A DNA stretch of 64,000 nucleotides from positions 1-64,000 of the forward strand of contig JAAKDF010000003.1 in assembly GCA_011754105.1 (NCBI GenBank), read 5' to 3'. This DNA is from Serratia symbiotica. GTDB lineage: Bacteria; Pseudomonadota; Gammaproteobacteria; Enterobacterales; Enterobacteriaceae. Made by a program: the position numbers and the translations under genes. This document shows, one piece after another, positions 51,621-63,773 of the stretch (within the stretch, counting starts at the first letter, position 1; every line of letters starts with the position of its first letter). Under the pieces are notes generated by a model that saw nothing but the letters and a program-made list of their open reading frames with translations, ran no database searches and was not told the DNA's origin.

Positions 51621-52493
51621 TTAACGATTCAACACCGCTTTCACTGCATTACCAATATCAACTAGGCTGCGCACGGTTTTTACCCCCACCGCCTCTAGCG
51701 CCGCAAACTTCTCGTCTGCTGTGCCTTTACCGCCAGCGATGATCGCACCAGCGTGACCCATACGCTTGCCTTTAGGCGCGGTGACACCGGCAATGTAGCC
51801 GACCACCGGCTTGGTAACGTATTCTTTGATGTAGTCTGCCGCTTCTTCTTCATCGCTGCCGCCGATTTCGCCGATTATCACGATCGCTTCGGTCTGTGGA
51901 TCTTGCTGAAACAGCTTCAGGATATCAATAAAGTTAGATCCGGGGATGGGATCGCCACCGATACCTACACAGGTAGATTGGCCTAGACCGGCATCGGTGG
52001 TTTGTTTCACCGCTTCATAGGTCAGGGTGCCGGAACGGGAAACAATACCTACTTTACCTGGCTGGTGGATGTGGGCTGGCATAATGCCGATTTTACATTC
52101 ATCTGGGGTGATAACGCCTGGGCAATTCGGGCCAATCATACGCACGCCAGCTTCATCTAGTTTCACTTTTACCGTCAGCATGTCCAGCGTTGGAATGCCT
52201 TCGGTTATGGTAATGATCAATTTAATGCCAGCATCAATTGCTTCCAGAATAGAGTCTTTGCAGAACGGTGCAGGAACGTAAATCACCGATGCATCCGCCC
52301 CCATGGCTTCAACCGCTTCACGCACCGTGTTAAATACAGGCAACCCTAGATGATGGGTGCCACCTTTGCCTGGGGTCACACCACCAACCATTTTGGTGCC
52401 GTAAGCGATAGCTTGTTCAGAGTGGAAAGTCCCCTGGCTCCCGGTGAAACCCTGGCAAATTACTTTGGTGTTCTTATCGATTAAAATGGACAT
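51621..52493 (-). CDS. sucD: Succinyl-CoA ligase alpha subunit
   Basis: 290-aa [62 protein letters not shown]. Confidence 0.98.
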   Translation of the reverse strand: MSILIDKNTKVICQGFTGSQGTFHSEQAIAYGTKMVGGVTPGKGGTHHLGLPVFNTVREAVEAMGADASVIYVPAPFCKDSILEAIDAGIKLIITITEGIPTLDMLTVKVKLDEAGVRMIGPNCPGVITPDECKIGIMPAHIHQPGKVGIVSRSGTLTYEAVKQTTDAGLGQSTCVGIGGDPIPGSNFIDILKLFQQDPQTEAIVIIGEIGGSDEEEAADYIKEYVTKPVVGYIAGVTAPKGKRMGHAGAIIAGGKGTADEKFAALEAVGVKTVRSLVDIGNAVKAVLNR

Positions 52494-53659
52494 TATTTAC
52501 CCTCCACTGCCGCTACAACTTGCCAAGCCGCATCAGTCAGGCTGGTCGCAGCAATGATATTCAGACTACTGTCCGCCAATTTTTTGGTACCCAATTCGGC
52601 GTTATTCCCTTCTAGACGCACCACCACTGGAATGTTAACGCCCACTTCAGCCACTGCACCGATGATGCCGTCAGCGATTAGATCACAACGCACGATACCA
52701 CCGAAGATGTTAACTAGCACCGCTTGCACTTTATCATCGGACAGGATTATTTTAAATGCTTCAGCGACACGCTCTCTCGTTGCACCACCACCTACGTCCA
52801 GGAAGTTAGCCGGTTCACCACCATGCAGTTTAACGATGTCCATGGTACCCATTGCCAATCCAGCACCGTTAACCATGCAGCCGATATTGCCGTCAAGCGC
52901 TACGTAGTTTAACTCCCACTGTGACGCATGGGATTCACGCTTGTCTTCTTGAGAAAGATCGCGCATTTCGCGCAGTTCAGGCTGGCGGAACAAGGCGTGA
53001 CTATCGGCCCCTAGTTTGCCGTCCAGGCACACTAGGTAGCCCTGTTTGGTGATTACTAGCGGGTTTATCTCAACCATAGCAAGGTCGCACTCTAGAAACA
53101 GCGTTGCCAAACTCATGAAGATCTTGGCAAATAGACTGACTTGCTTGCCGGTCAGCTCTAACTTGAAGGCTAGCTCACGTCCCTGGTAAGGCTGTGGTCC
53201 GACCAACGGATCGATGGTTATTTTGTGGATTAGTTCCGGAGAATCTTGCGCCACTTTTTCGATCTCAACACCGCCTTCAATGGATGCCATAAACACCACG
53301 CGACGAGAGCTACGGTCAACTACTGCGCCCAAGTACAGTTCTTTATCGATGTCGGTCGCTGCTTCTACCAGGATTTGGTTTACTGGCTGGCCCAGCTCGT
53401 CAGTTTGGTAGGTTACCAGACGTTTGCCCAACCAGGATTCCGCGAAAGCACGGATGTCTTCTTTACTATTAATCACTTTAACGCCGCCAGCTTTACCTCG
53501 TCCGCCAGCATGAACCTGACATTTAACCACCCATGGGCCACAGCCTATTTTTGCTGCGGCTTTTTCTGCTTCATGCGGCGTGGTACAAGTGTAGCCGGTA
53601 GGTGCTGGCATACCATACCGAGCAAACAACTGTTTTGCCTGATATTCGTGTAAATTCAT
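52493..53659 (-). CDS. sucC: Succinyl-CoA ligase beta subunit
   Basis: Start taken at [40 protein letters not shown] conserved. Confidence 0.98.
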   Translation of the reverse strand: MNLHEYQAKQLFARYGMPAPTGYTCTTPHEAEKAAAKIGCGPWVVKCQVHAGGRGKAGGVKVINSKEDIRAFAESWLGKRLVTYQTDELGQPVNQILVEAATDIDKELYLGAVVDRSSRRVVFMASIEGGVEIEKVAQDSPELIHKITIDPLVGPQPYQGRELAFKLELTGKQVSLFAKIFMSLATLFLECDLAMVEINPLVITKQGYLVCLDGKLGADSHALFRQPELREMRDLSQEDKRESHASQWELNYVALDGNIGCMVNGAGLAMGTMDIVKLHGGEPANFLDVGGGATRERVAEAFKIILSDDKVQAVLVNIFGGIVRCDLIADGIIGAVAEVGVNIPVVVRLEGNNAELGTKKLADSSLNIIAATSLTDAAWQVVAAVEGK

Positions 53660-53909
53660 GGTGTTATATCCATTCATTTCTAAAGGTTTTAGCCGATTCA
53701 AGGATGCATGATAATGCGTATGACTTTCCGGCCACGTAGTACAGAATACGTGCGCAACGTTATACACATCATAATTAAAGCTGCATCTTTGTTGGTTGCT
53801 TTCTTTCCCCCACAATCACATAGTTCGCTATTCTCCTAGGGATTCTCTCCGTTGCCATCGCAATGCAGCTGATGTAGCTAAGGTATTGCGCCTAACAGCA
53901 CCAGGGATA

Positions 53910-55124
53910 CTAGACGTCCAGCAGCAGACGAACCGGATCTTCCAACATATCTTTAACTGTCATCAAATAACCGACGGACTCTTTGCCGTCGATCAATCGG
54001 TGGTCATAAGACAGCGCTAGATACATCATTGGTTGGATCACCACCTGACCCTTAACCGCCATGGGGCGATCTTTGATGGCATGCATACCCAAAATAGCGC
54101 TCTGTGGTGGGTTGATGATTGGGGTGGACATCAATGAGCCGAATACGCCGCCATTGGTAATGGTGAAATTACCGCCGGTCAGTTCTTCTACAGTTAATTT
54201 CCCGTCGCGGCCTTTAGTAGCTAATGCTTTGATTTTAAATTCAATATCTGCCATGCTCATGGTGTCTACATTATGCAGCACTGGCGTTACCAGACCACGT
54301 GGGGTAGATACCGCGATACTGACATCAAAGTAATTGTGATAAACCACATCAGAACCGTCTATCGACGCGTTCACTTCTGGATAACGCTTCAGCGCTTCAA
54401 CCACCGCCTTGATGTAGAAGGACATAAAGCCTAGACGCACACTGTTGCGCTTCTCGAAGGCTTCACCGTACTGCTTACGCAGATCCATGATTGGCTGCAT
54501 GTTGATTTCGTTGAAGGTGGTCAGCATGGCAGTGCCGTTATTTGCTTCCAACAGGCGTTCAGCCACGCGTTTACGCAAGCGGGTCATCGGAACGCGTTTT
54601 TCGTAGCGATTGCTCAGGGGCGGTTGTGGTGCCGCTTCAGCAGTCGGTTTTTTAGTTTGCTTGCCGTTAGCCAGATGCACTTCCACGTCTTCACGAGTGA
54701 TACGGCCGCCCACACCGCTGCCTTTAATGGCACTGGCGTCGAGATCGTATTCAGCGATCAGCCGACGAATTGCTGGGCTGATCGCGTCATTGCTTGCTGC
54801 TTCCAGGCTGTCGGTAGCGCACTTAACAGAGGTGGCTTCTTTAGGTGTCAAGATTTTCTCGCTGGTCGGTTTGCCGGAGCTGTCGCACGGACGGATGCGA
54901 CCAAGGATTTGGCGAGACAGCACAGTAGCACCAACTTCTTTTACGATCGCATCAAGAATACCAGCTTCACTGGCCGGCACTTCCAACACTACCTTGTCGG
55001 TTTCGATTTCCACCAGGACTTCATCACGCTGAACGTTGTCGCCCGGTCTCCTGTGCCAGGTGACTACCATTGCATCGGCAACCGATTCAGAAAGGTCAGG
55101 AACCAGAATATCTACGCTACTCAT
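53910..55124 (-). CDS. sucB: Dihydrolipoamide succinyltransferase (E2o)
   Basis: Lipoyl motif [13 protein letters not shown]; catalytic [16 protein letters not shown]; 404 aa. Confidence 0.98.
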   Translation of the reverse strand: MSSVDILVPDLSESVADAMVVTWHRRPGDNVQRDEVLVEIETDKVVLEVPASEAGILDAIVKEVGATVLSRQILGRIRPCDSSGKPTSEKILTPKEATSVKCATDSLEAASNDAISPAIRRLIAEYDLDASAIKGSGVGGRITREDVEVHLANGKQTKKPTAEAAPQPPLSNRYEKRVPMTRLRKRVAERLLEANNGTAMLTTFNEINMQPIMDLRKQYGEAFEKRNSVRLGFMSFYIKAVVEALKRYPEVNASIDGSDVVYHNYFDVSIAVSTPRGLVTPVLHNVDTMSMADIEFKIKALATKGRDGKLTVEELTGGNFTITNGGVFGSLMSTPIINPPQSAILGMHAIKDRPMAVKGQVVIQPMMYLALSYDHRLIDGKESVGYLMTVKDMLEDPVRLLLDV

Positions 55125-55175
55125 TTAGCTTTCCCTTAATTTTTTACCCTTCTTTTGCTAGCAAAAGAACAAGCA

Positions 55176-57992
55176 CTAATCAATATTCAGCGCGTCATTC
55201 ACCAGAGCCTGCTGTTGCTTTTGGTGTACTGACATATAACCCACTGCCGGAGAGGCAGAGGCTGGACGTCCGGCGTAACGTAAAGAAGCGCCAAATGGCA
55301 CCACTTCTCGTAAGTTGTGTTGGCTGCAATACCAGGCCCCCTGGTTTAACGGCTCTTCTTGACACCAAACGAAATCATGCACATTTGCATATTTCTCCAG
55401 CAATGCCTGAACCGCCTGATGCGGGAACGGATATAACTGCTCAATACGGATGATGGCGACGTCTTTCTGTTTATTTTTGCGGCGCTGCTCCAGTAGGTCG
55501 TAGTACACTTTGCCAGCGCACAGCACCACGCGTTTGACCGCTTTCGGATCCAGATCGTCGATCTCGCCGATAGCCGACAAGAAAGTGCCATTGGCCAACT
55601 CTTCCAGGGAAGAAACCGCCAGCGGGTGACGTAGCAGTGACTTAGGCGACATTACCAGCAGCGGACGGCGCATTCTGCGTAGTGCCTGTCGGCGTAGCAT
55701 ATGGTAAACCTGCGCCGGAGTAGATGGGATGCATACTTGCATATTCTGCTCTGCACAAAGCTGCAAGTATCGTTCCAGACGCGCTGAAGAGTGCTCTGGC
55801 CCCTGGCCTTCGTAACTGTGTGGCAGCAACATCACCAGGCCACACATGCGCCCCCATTTCTGCTCGCCGGAGCTGATGAACTGATCGATAACAACTTGCG
55901 CACCGTTGGCAAAGTCGCCGAATTGTGCCTCCCAAATGGTGAGTGTGCGTGGTTCAGCGGTAGCGTAACCATATTCGAACGCCAGCACGGATTCCTCAGA
56001 CAGTACCGAGTCCCATACGTTGAATCCGCCCTGTCCACTGTGGATATTCGCCAGTGGAACATATACCGAGCTGTTTTTCTGGTTGTGCACAACAGCATGG
56101 CGATGGAAGAAGGTGCCACGGCCGACGTCTTCACCAGAGATGCGGATAGGGATACCTTCATCCACCAAGGTGGCATAGGCCAGCGTTTCAGCCGCACCCC
56201 AGTCAAACGGTTTGTTACTTGCGGCCATCTCTGCACGTTCGCGGTAGATTTTCGCTACGCGTGATTGCATTTCGATTGCTTCCGGCACACTGCTGATGCA
56301 AAGAGCCAGCTCCTGCAATCGTTTCATATCGACTTTGCTTGGGTACCCCTCGTCCCACTTATGGTTTAGGTATGGCGACCAGGTAAAGGAATGCAGGTTC
56401 ATCGGACGCCACCCTTCAACTACACAGTCGCCCCGGTCGAGCGCGTCACGGTACAAATTGACCATTTCTATGGCATCTTCTATGCTGGCTACTTTTTGTT
56501 CGGTCAGAATATCAGTATAGATTTCGCGGGGCGTTGGGTGTTTTTTTATCTTCTGGTACATAACCGGCTGGGTGGCGCTTGGCTCATCGGCCTCGTTATG
56601 CCCATGACGACGGTAGCAAACCAAATCGATCATCACATCACGTTTAAAGGTGTTACGGAAATCTAATGCAAGGCAGGTAACGAACGCCACCGCTTCTGGA
56701 TCGTCTGCGTTGACGTGGAAGATCGGTGCCTGCACCATTTTGGCAATGTCGGTACAATACCGTGTGGAGCGGGTATCTAGCGGGTTGGAGGTGGTGAAAC
56801 CAACCTGGTTGTTGATGACGATACGCACCGTACCGCCCACTTCGTAACCGCGCGTCTGAGACATATTCAGGGTTTCCTGCACTACACCCTGACCGGTAAT
56901 GGCCGCGTCACCATGGATAGTAATTGGCAGCACCCTATTACTACGCGTTTCGTCCAGGCGATCGCGGCGGGCTCGTACCGAGCCCATCACAACTGGGCTG
57001 ACGATCTCTAGGTGCGATGGATTAAACGTCAGTGCCAGGTGAACCATGCGACCTTCAGTTTCTACATCGGAGGAAAATCCCTGGTGGTATTTCACGTCAC
57101 CACTGCCGAGGTGTTCCTTATGCTTGCCAGCGAACTCGTCAAACAGATCGGAAGGCTTTTTGCCCAGCACATTGATCAACACATTCAGGCGGCCACGGTG
57201 AGCCATGCCCAGTACCACTTCACGCATGCCATTCTTGCCAGCGTGACGCACTATTTCTTTCAGCATGGGCACCAACGCGTCACCACCTTCTAGAGAGAAG
57301 CGCTTCGCGCCAGGGAACTTAGCACCCAGATAACGTTCCAGACCTTCCGCTGCGGTCAACTCATTCAGGAAACGGCGTTTCTCATCGCGGGTAAAGCTAG
57401 CGTGCCCCACTACTGATTCGATGCGTTGCTGGATCCAGCGTTTCTCTTCAGTATCGGTAATGTGCATGTACTCTGTACCAATCGAACCGCAGTAGGTCTG
57501 CTTCAGCGCAGCGTACAGGTCACCTAGTTTCATGGTTTCTTTGCCGATGGCAAAAGAACCCACGTTAAAGGTTTCCTGGAAATCGACTTCAGTCAGATTG
57601 TGGTAAGCGGGATCGAGGTCAGACACTTTCTCTTGCTGCCACAGACCAAGGGGATCGAGGTTAGCATGCTCATGCCCACGGAAACGGAAGGCATTGATTA
57701 GTGTCAATACCTTGACTTGTTTGGCATCGGTTTCTGGATCAGTATTGGTGGTATTGTACCCTGTAGTGTCCTTCGCTAGGCGGCGGAAGTAATCACGTAT
57801 TTTAGAGTGAAGATGATCGGATTTTATCCCCCCAGAGGTAAATTGCTGAAAAATGGAACGCCAGCTATCTTCAAATTCAACGGAGCCAGGATCAGTTAAA
57901 AAATCTTCATAGAGTTGCTCTATGTAAGACTGGTTCGCGCCCGTCAGATAGGAGGAATCCAGCCAGGCCTTCATTGCGCTGTTCTGCATCAT
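55176..57992 (-). CDS. sucA: 2-oxoglutarate dehydrogenase E1
   Basis: 938-aa ORF MQNSAMKAWLDSSYLTGANQSYIEQLYEDFL...; E1o conserved regions. Confidence 0.98.
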   Translation of the reverse strand: MMQNSAMKAWLDSSYLTGANQSYIEQLYEDFLTDPGSVEFEDSWRSIFQQFTSGGIKSDHLHSKIRDYFRRLAKDTTGYNTTNTDPETDAKQVKVLTLINAFRFRGHEHANLDPLGLWQQEKVSDLDPAYHNLTEVDFQETFNVGSFAIGKETMKLGDLYAALKQTYCGSIGTEYMHITDTEEKRWIQQRIESVVGHASFTRDEKRRFLNELTAAEGLERYLGAKFPGAKRFSLEGGDALVPMLKEIVRHAGKNGMREVVLGMAHRGRLNVLINVLGKKPSDLFDEFAGKHKEHLGSGDVKYHQGFSSDVETEGRMVHLALTFNPSHLEIVSPVVMGSVRARRDRLDETRSNRVLPITIHGDAAITGQGVVQETLNMSQTRGYEVGGTVRIVINNQVGFTTSNPLDTRSTRYCTDIAKMVQAPIFHVNADDPEAVAFVTCLALDFRNTFKRDVMIDLVCYRRHGHNEADEPSATQPVMYQKIKKHPTPREIYTDILTEQKVASIEDAIEMVNLYRDALDRGDCVVEGWRPMNLHSFTWSPYLNHKWDEGYPSKVDMKRLQELALCISSVPEAIEMQSRVAKIYRERAEMAASNKPFDWGAAETLAYATLVDEGIPIRISGEDVGRGTFFHRHAVVHNQKNSSVYVPLANIHSGQGGFNVWDSVLSEESVLAFEYGYATAEPRTLTIWEAQFGDFANGAQVVIDQFISSGEQKWGRMCGLVMLLPHSYEGQGPEHSSARLERYLQLCAEQNMQVCIPSTPAQVYHMLRRQALRRMRRPLLVMSPKSLLRHPLAVSSLEELANGTFLSAIGEIDDLDPKAVKRVVLCAGKVYYDLLEQRRKNKQKDVAIIRIEQLYPFPHQAVQALLEKYANVHDFVWCQEEPLNQGAWYCSQHNLREVVPFGASLRYAGRPASASPAVGYMSVHQKQQQALVNDALNID

Positions 57993-58267
57993 GATTCCTT
58001 AAGCTTGGAAGCTTTAGTTTTCGCCGTAGTTAGCATAATTACCGTGATAAATACGGTTATCCGTAAACGATTCAATCTGCGTATCTTATAGCCACTAAAA
58101 GAAATGATATACGCTATTATGAACCTTGTATTACTTATACAAGAAAACTCTAAAAACCGGCGAACAAATCATGCTGCATGTAACACCACAACCGCGGGTC
58201 AGTTTTTAGCTGTTCCCTTCCGTGCAATATGCACCGGCACACTGCCCGGCGCAGCTTCTCATTCCCT

Positions 58268-58984
58268 TTATGCGCTGCGTTGTAGCAGCATGGACTTGAT
58301 ATGCCCAATAGCACGCGTCGGATTCAAACCTTTAGGACATACACTGACACAGTTCATTATGCTATGGCAGCGGAAAACACTAAAAGCGTCGCCTAGATCA
58401 TCTAAACGTTCTTGTTTTTCCGTATCACGGCTGTCGATCAGGAAGCGATACGCTGCCAGCAGCCCAGCAGGGCCGATGAACTTGTCAGGGTTCCACCAGA
58501 ACGATGGGCAAGACGTTGAGCAGCAAGCACAAAGAATGCACTCGTACAGACCATCCAGTTTAGCCCGTTGCTCCGGTGACTGTAGATGTTCGTGCGCCGG
58601 GGGATATTTGCCATCGTTTAGCAGATAAGGTTTTATCTTTTCATATTGAGCATAGAACTGGCCCATATCTACCACCAGATCGCGTACTACCGGTAACCCC
58701 GGCAGCGGACGGATAACAATTTTTTGGTGACCTTTAAGCAGCGAAGAAATTGGAGTGATGCACGCCAAGCCGTTTTTTCCGTTAATATTGATCCCATCGG
58801 AACCGCACACGCCCTCACGGCATGAACGGCGGAATGACAGAGTTGGGTCTTGCTCCTTCAGTTGGATTAATGCGTCCAGCAGCATCATGTCACGCCCTTC
58901 TTCCGCTTCTAGGGTGTAATCATGCATGTATGGTGCATCGTCGGCATCCGGGTTGTAACGATAAACCGAAAATTCGAGTTTCAT
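58268..58984 (-). CDS. sdhB: Succinate dehydrogenase iron-sulfur subunit
   Basis: SCREGVCGSDGININGKNGLAC; CILCACCSTSCPSFWWN. Confidence 0.98.
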   Translation of the reverse strand: MKLEFSVYRYNPDADDAPYMHDYTLEAEEGRDMMLLDALIQLKEQDPTLSFRRSCREGVCGSDGININGKNGLACITPISSLLKGHQKIVIRPLPGLPVVRDLVVDMGQFYAQYEKIKPYLLNDGKYPPAHEHLQSPEQRAKLDGLYECILCACCSTSCPSFWWNPDKFIGPAGLLAAYRFLIDSRDTEKQERLDDLGDAFSVFRCHSIMNCVSVCPKGLNPTRAIGHIKSMLLQRSA

Positions 58985-59000
58985 CAATCAATCTCCGCAA

Positions 59001-60767
59001 TTAGTAAGAACGCACTTTCGGCGGGAATGCCGGACGCAGCTTCGGTTGCATATTCACCTGACGGCACGTCATGCTTTCTGATTGCGGCAGATATAGCGAA
59101 TGGCATAGCCAGTTGGCGTCATCACGTTCCGGATAATCGAAACGGCTATGTGCGCCCCGGCTCTCAGTACGGAAGTTGGCCGACACTGCAGTGGAATATG
59201 CGGTCTCCATCAGGTTATCCAACTCCAGGCATTCGATACGCTGGGTGTTAAACTCGCTGGAGATATCGTCCAGCCGGGCATGCTTTAGCCGTTCACGGAT
59301 CACTTTCAGTTCTTCCAGCCCTTTGGCCATCGCATCACCTTCACGGAACACTGAGAAATTGTGCTGCATACAGGATTGAAGTGCTTTACGAATTTCAACC
59401 GGGTCTTCACCTGAGCGGGTATTATTCCAGCGGTTCAAACGCTCTAGCGAGGCTGCTACATCAGACTCACTAGCATCACGGTTCTCGCCCTGCTCTTCAA
59501 GCGATGCTTGTAGGTGCAAGCCAGCAGAACGGCCGAATACCACCAGATCTAGTAGCGAGTTGCCCCCTAGACGGTTAGCACCATGCACCGATACGCAGGC
59601 AATTTCACCCACAGCGAACAGCCCTGGAATAACCACATCTTCACCTTGATCGTTCACAGTCAGCACTTGACCCGACACTTTGGTCGGAATACCGCCCATC
59701 ATGTAGTGGCAGGTCGGGATAACAGGGATGGGTTCTTTTACCGGATCGACATGCGCGAAAGTGCGTGACAGTTCCAGAATGCCCGGTAAACGGGATTCCA
59801 GCACATCTTTGCCCAAATGATCCAACTTCAACTTGGCGTGTGGCCCCCAAGGCCCATCACAACCACGTCCTTCACGGATTTCAATCATGATAGAACGGGC
59901 AACCACATCGCGCCCTGCCAAGTCTTTGGTGTTCGGCGCATAACGCTCCATGAAGCGCTCGCTGTGTTTATTTAGCAGATAGCCGCCTTCACCACGGCAG
60001 CCTTCAGTCACCAATACCCCAGCACCAGCGATGCCGGTCGGATGGAACTGCCACATTTCCATGTCCTGCACCGGCACACCAGCACGCAGCGCCATGCCGA
60101 CACCGTCACCGGTGTTGATGTGGGCGTTGGTGGTAGACTGATAAATACGTCCTGCACCACCAGTCGCCAGCACCGTAGCCTTGGCTTTGAAGTAAGCGAC
60201 TTCACCGGTTTCTATGCAAATGGCGGTAGTACCCACTACGGTATCCTCCGAGTTTTTCACCAGATCCAGCACATACCACTCGGAGAAAATAGTAGTGTGG
60301 TTCTTCAGGTTTTGTTGGTACAAGCTGTGCAGCAGTGCGTGACCGGTACGGTCAGCTGCCGCAGCGGTCCGTGCTGCCTGCCCACCGCCGAAGTTTAGCG
60401 ATTGGCCACCGAATGGGCGTTGATATATTCTGCCATCGTCCAGACGGGAGAACGGCAGCCCCATATGTTCCAGTTCCAAAATTGCTTCCGGGCCTGTTTT
60501 ACACATATACTCAATGGCATCCTGATCACCGATATAGTCGGAACCTTTCACCGTGTCATACATATGCCATTCCCAGTTGTCTTCATGGCTATTGCCGAGC
60601 GCAACAGTGATACCACCCTGCGCAGAGACAGTATGAGAACGGGTTGGGAATACTTTGGATAGCAGGGCGCAAGTTAAACCCGCTTGGGAAATCTGTAACG
60701 CAGCACGCATACCTGCGCCACCGGCACCGATAACCACTGCATCAAACTCTCTGACCGGAAGTTTCAT
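59001..60767 (-). CDS. sdhA: Succinate dehydrogenase flavoprotein subunit
   Basis: 588-aa [32 protein letters not shown]. Confidence 0.98.
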   Translation of the reverse strand: MKLPVREFDAVVIGAGGAGMRAALQISQAGLTCALLSKVFPTRSHTVSAQGGITVALGNSHEDNWEWHMYDTVKGSDYIGDQDAIEYMCKTGPEAILELEHMGLPFSRLDDGRIYQRPFGGQSLNFGGGQAARTAAAADRTGHALLHSLYQQNLKNHTTIFSEWYVLDLVKNSEDTVVGTTAICIETGEVAYFKAKATVLATGGAGRIYQSTTNAHINTGDGVGMALRAGVPVQDMEMWQFHPTGIAGAGVLVTEGCRGEGGYLLNKHSERFMERYAPNTKDLAGRDVVARSIMIEIREGRGCDGPWGPHAKLKLDHLGKDVLESRLPGILELSRTFAHVDPVKEPIPVIPTCHYMMGGIPTKVSGQVLTVNDQGEDVVIPGLFAVGEIACVSVHGANRLGGNSLLDLVVFGRSAGLHLQASLEEQGENRDASESDVAASLERLNRWNNTRSGEDPVEIRKALQSCMQHNFSVFREGDAMAKGLEELKVIRERLKHARLDDISSEFNTQRIECLELDNLMETAYSTAVSANFRTESRGAHSRFDYPERDDANWLCHSLYLPQSESMTCRQVNMQPKLRPAFPPKVRSY

Positions 60768-61121
60768 TTAAACACCCCACACGACGATAGTTCCATACAA
60801 TAAATAGACAAGCAATACGACACCGATCGCCAGTTGCGACACTAAGCGAACCGCCAGCGGTTTAACATAATCCGTCAGTACCTGCCATAAGCCGATCCAA
60901 GCGTGTACCAGAATCGACAGCAAGGTTAGCAGGGTAAATACTTTTGTCATGGAGATAGCGAAGAAACCGTGCCAGATTTCATAGGTAAGGTCTGGGGAGA
61001 ATATAAAAAAAACAAGTAGATACAGGACATACAAAATAATAATGATGGATGAAGCTCGTAGCAATAACCAATCGTGCACGCCGTTGTGCCCTAATGCAGA
61101 AACATTGTTTACCATACCCAA
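60768..61121 (-). CDS. sdhD: Succinate dehydrogenase membrane anchor
   Basis: [33 protein letters not shown]; immediately upstream of sdhA. Confidence 0.95.
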   Translation of the reverse strand: MGMVNNVSALGHNGVHDWLLLRASSIIIILYVLYLLVFFIFSPDLTYEIWHGFFAISMTKVFTLLTLLSILVHAWIGLWQVLTDYVKPLAVRLVSQLAIGVVLLVYLLYGTIVVWGV

Positions 61122-61486
61122 ACTCCAGCTAAAACTGATAGCACAATGGTCAGACAGATCGCCACCTTAGCTGAGCTGGCACCAGCAGCTAGACTCTCTA
61201 CGATACAGCCAAAATCCATCAGCAAGTGACGCACGCCACAGCAAATGTGATAGGCCAGCGCCGTTAGGATGCCCCATAATATGAATTTAACAATGAAGTT
61301 ATTCATGATGGCGGCCGCCTGAATGAAACCTTCAGAGGAAGAGAGAGACAGGCCCAGTAGCCAAAAGAGAATGCCCACGGCAATGAAGGTAATTACGCCA
61401 GAGATTCGATGTAAGATAGAGGCTATTGCAGTTACGGGAAAGCGGATCGTTTGCAGGTCCATATTGACAGGTCGTTTTTTTTTCAC
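61109..61486 (-). CDS. sdhC: Succinate dehydrogenase cytochrome b556 subunit
   Basis: [44 protein letters not shown]; heme-ligand region [17 protein letters not shown]. Confidence 0.96.
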   Translation of the reverse strand: MKKKRPVNMDLQTIRFPVTAIASILHRISGVITFIAVGILFWLLGLSLSSSEGFIQAAAIMNNFIVKFILWGILTALAYHICCGVRHLLMDFGCIVESLAAGASSAKVAICLTIVLSVLAGVWVW

Positions 61487-62035
61487 ATTTATTCCACACA
61501 GCTCTTATTATTTTCCTTCCTCCGGCTCTGGGTAAGAATCAAACAGCGTTAAGAGCCAAAACTCTTACGTGTCACGCGCTTAAACATCAATATCTTCTAT
61601 GCTTAAACGGCGCGCATGTATAACGCTGGGAGTCCCAACTTCGTGTAATCCGGAGACCTCGCGGCAGTATAGAAGGGGTTTATTCTTATTACAATTAACA
61701 TACAATCACTTTGATAAAATTTCTACCGAACATTGATTCAGATCACACATCTCACAATTATTGCGATACTAATCGCTTAAATTTACAATAAGTAAGCATT
61801 TTAATTACATATTGATTGAAAAAGTTTTATTATGCTCTCTAGGTCAGCAGCTAAACCTTCTCCATTATCCAAGATATGTAACGGTTTATCTGCCAAGCCT
61901 ACCACGATAGCTGTGGTTTCCCACCCAGCTTTACCGCAAAAAGCAAATGTCGCTCATAGAATTAACGTCCGCTCCATTTTGTGCAGGCAACCGGATAAGA
62001 TTTAAGGTATTTCAGGCTTAAGACATTTTTAAAAT

Positions 62036-62191
62036 TAAGAGCCTATCCCAGTGGGCGTTCATTTTTTTAGCAAGTTTGGATTAGGACAGCGCGTAACAAC
62101 CGCAGCATATATGACTAGAGTACGTGTAGATGGTGAGCATTGCTCTAGGGCCAAATGGCAAATAAAATAGCCTAGTGGGATAGATTCTAAG
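62036..62191. repeat. MITE-like element with terminal inverted repeats
   Basis: Starts taagagcctatcccagtgggc; the end gcctagtgggatagattctaag is an imperfect inverted copy. About 156 bp with no ORF. Confidence 0.65.
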
Positions 62192-62208
62192 ACGCTAAGG
62201 AGACATAA

Positions 62209-63492
62209 ATGACTGATAAGAAAGCGACGCTAACTTTTAGTAATGATAGAGAACCCCCGATCGAATTGAGTTTATTAACCCCAACACTGGGTCCTGATGT
62301 CATTGATGTCCGCACTCTCGTTTCCAAAGGTTATTTCACATTTGATCCCGGTTTTACTTCTACCGCCTCATGCGAATCAAAAATCACCTTCATCGATGGT
62401 GACAATGGCATTCTGCTGCATCGTGGTTTCCCGATAGAGCAGTTGGCGAAAGAGTCTTGCTATCTGGAAGTGTGCTATATCCTCTTATACGGCGAGGCAC
62501 CAAACGCAGAAGAATTCGATACCTTTAAAACCACTGTGACCAGCCACACCATGATACACGACCAGATCACCCATTTACTCCGTGGATTCCGCCGCGACTC
62601 GCACCCGATGGCAGTCCTATGCGGCGTGACCAGCGCGTTAGCTGCGTTCTACCACGATGCGCTGGACATCAACCGCGAGATCACCGTTTTCCGCCTGCTG
62701 GCAAAAATGCCGACTGTGGCGGCGATGTGTTACAAATATTCTCTGGGCCAGCCGTTTATTTATCCGCGCAACGATCTATCTTACGCTGGCAACTTCCTAC
62801 ACATGATGTTTGCTACCCCATGCGAAGAATACTTAGTGAACCCGGTGTTTGAACGCGCCATGGATCGCATCTTGATCCTGCATGCTGACCATGAACAGAA
62901 TGCCTCTACGTCTACCGTACGTAACGCAGGCTCCTCCGGTGCCAATCCGTTTGCCTGCATTGCAGCTGGTATCGCTTCTCTATGGGGACCGTCGCACGGA
63001 GGTGCGAACGAAGCTGCACTAAAAATGCTAGAAGAGATCAATACCGTCGATCACATTCCAAAATTCATTAAGCGTGCCAAAGATAAGAACGACTCGTTCC
63101 GTTTGATGGGGTTCGGCCATCGCGTGTATAAGAACCATGACCCGCGTGCTACCGTGATGCGTGAAACCTGTCACCAAGTGCTAAAAGAACTGAATAAAAA
63201 GGACGACAACTTGCTACAGGTAGCGATGGAGCTAGAACACATTGCGCTGAATGATCCATACTTTATCGAGAAAAAACTGTACCCGAATGTCGATTTCTAT
63301 TCAGGCATCATACTGAAGGAGATGGGCATTCCCTCTTCTATGTTTACCGTTATTTTCGCCATCGCTCGCACTATGGGCTGGATCGCTCATTGGAACGAAA
63401 TGCACGATGAAGGCATTAAAATTGCCCGACCTCGCCAGTTGTACACCGGCTATACTGAGCGTGATTTCAAACCCCAGCTAAAGAACACATAA
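62209..63492 (+). CDS. gltA: Citrate synthase (type II)
   Basis: 427-aa [78 protein letters not shown]. Confidence 0.98.
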   Translation: MTDKKATLTFSNDREPPIELSLLTPTLGPDVIDVRTLVSKGYFTFDPGFTSTASCESKITFIDGDNGILLHRGFPIEQLAKESCYLEVCYILLYGEAPNAEEFDTFKTTVTSHTMIHDQITHLLRGFRRDSHPMAVLCGVTSALAAFYHDALDINREITVFRLLAKMPTVAAMCYKYSLGQPFIYPRNDLSYAGNFLHMMFATPCEEYLVNPVFERAMDRILILHADHEQNASTSTVRNAGSSGANPFACIAAGIASLWGPSHGGANEAALKMLEEINTVDHIPKFIKRAKDKNDSFRLMGFGHRVYKNHDPRATVMRETCHQVLKELNKKDDNLLQVAMELEHIALNDPYFIEKKLYPNVDFYSGIILKEMGIPSSMFTVIFAIARTMGWIAHWNEMHDEGIKIARPRQLYTGYTERDFKPQLKNT

Positions 63493-63670
63493 TGCTGGCT
63501 GTACCCTGGCTAAAGCCGCATAGTGCCGCCAGATTGGACGGCATTATTTTGTATATGTCTAACAGCAAGGCAAGGGGACCAGTAAACTCGTCTCCATGGT
63601 GACATCCGAGTTACTATAGAACAAAATGGCACTCTTGGCGGTGGTTTCCAGCTAGACTCGCAGGTTGCGC

Positions 63671-63765
63671 TAAGAGCCTATCCCAGTAGGCATACATTGT
63701 TGCTGCCGGTTGTTGCACACGGACAACGCGCAACAACCGGCGGTGAAACCCGGGGGGGTCATGAT
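63671..63765. repeat. Partial second copy of the MITE-like repeat
   Basis: taagagcctatcccagtaggc at the 5' end and gacaacgcgcaacaaccg (compare gacagcgcgtaacaaccg at about 62085). Confidence 0.5.
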
Positions 63766-63773
63766 AAGAGACA

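Noticed and set aside
54061-57293. Plus-strand ORFs up to 171 aa opposite sucB and sucA
   Set aside because: Antisense to highly conserved full-length genes; composition and overlap indicate spurious frames.
61732-61747. CRP-like site attgattcagatcaca in the sdhC-gltA intergenic region
   Set aside because: Only one half-site matches well (two mismatches in the other); too weak to list without a matrix score.
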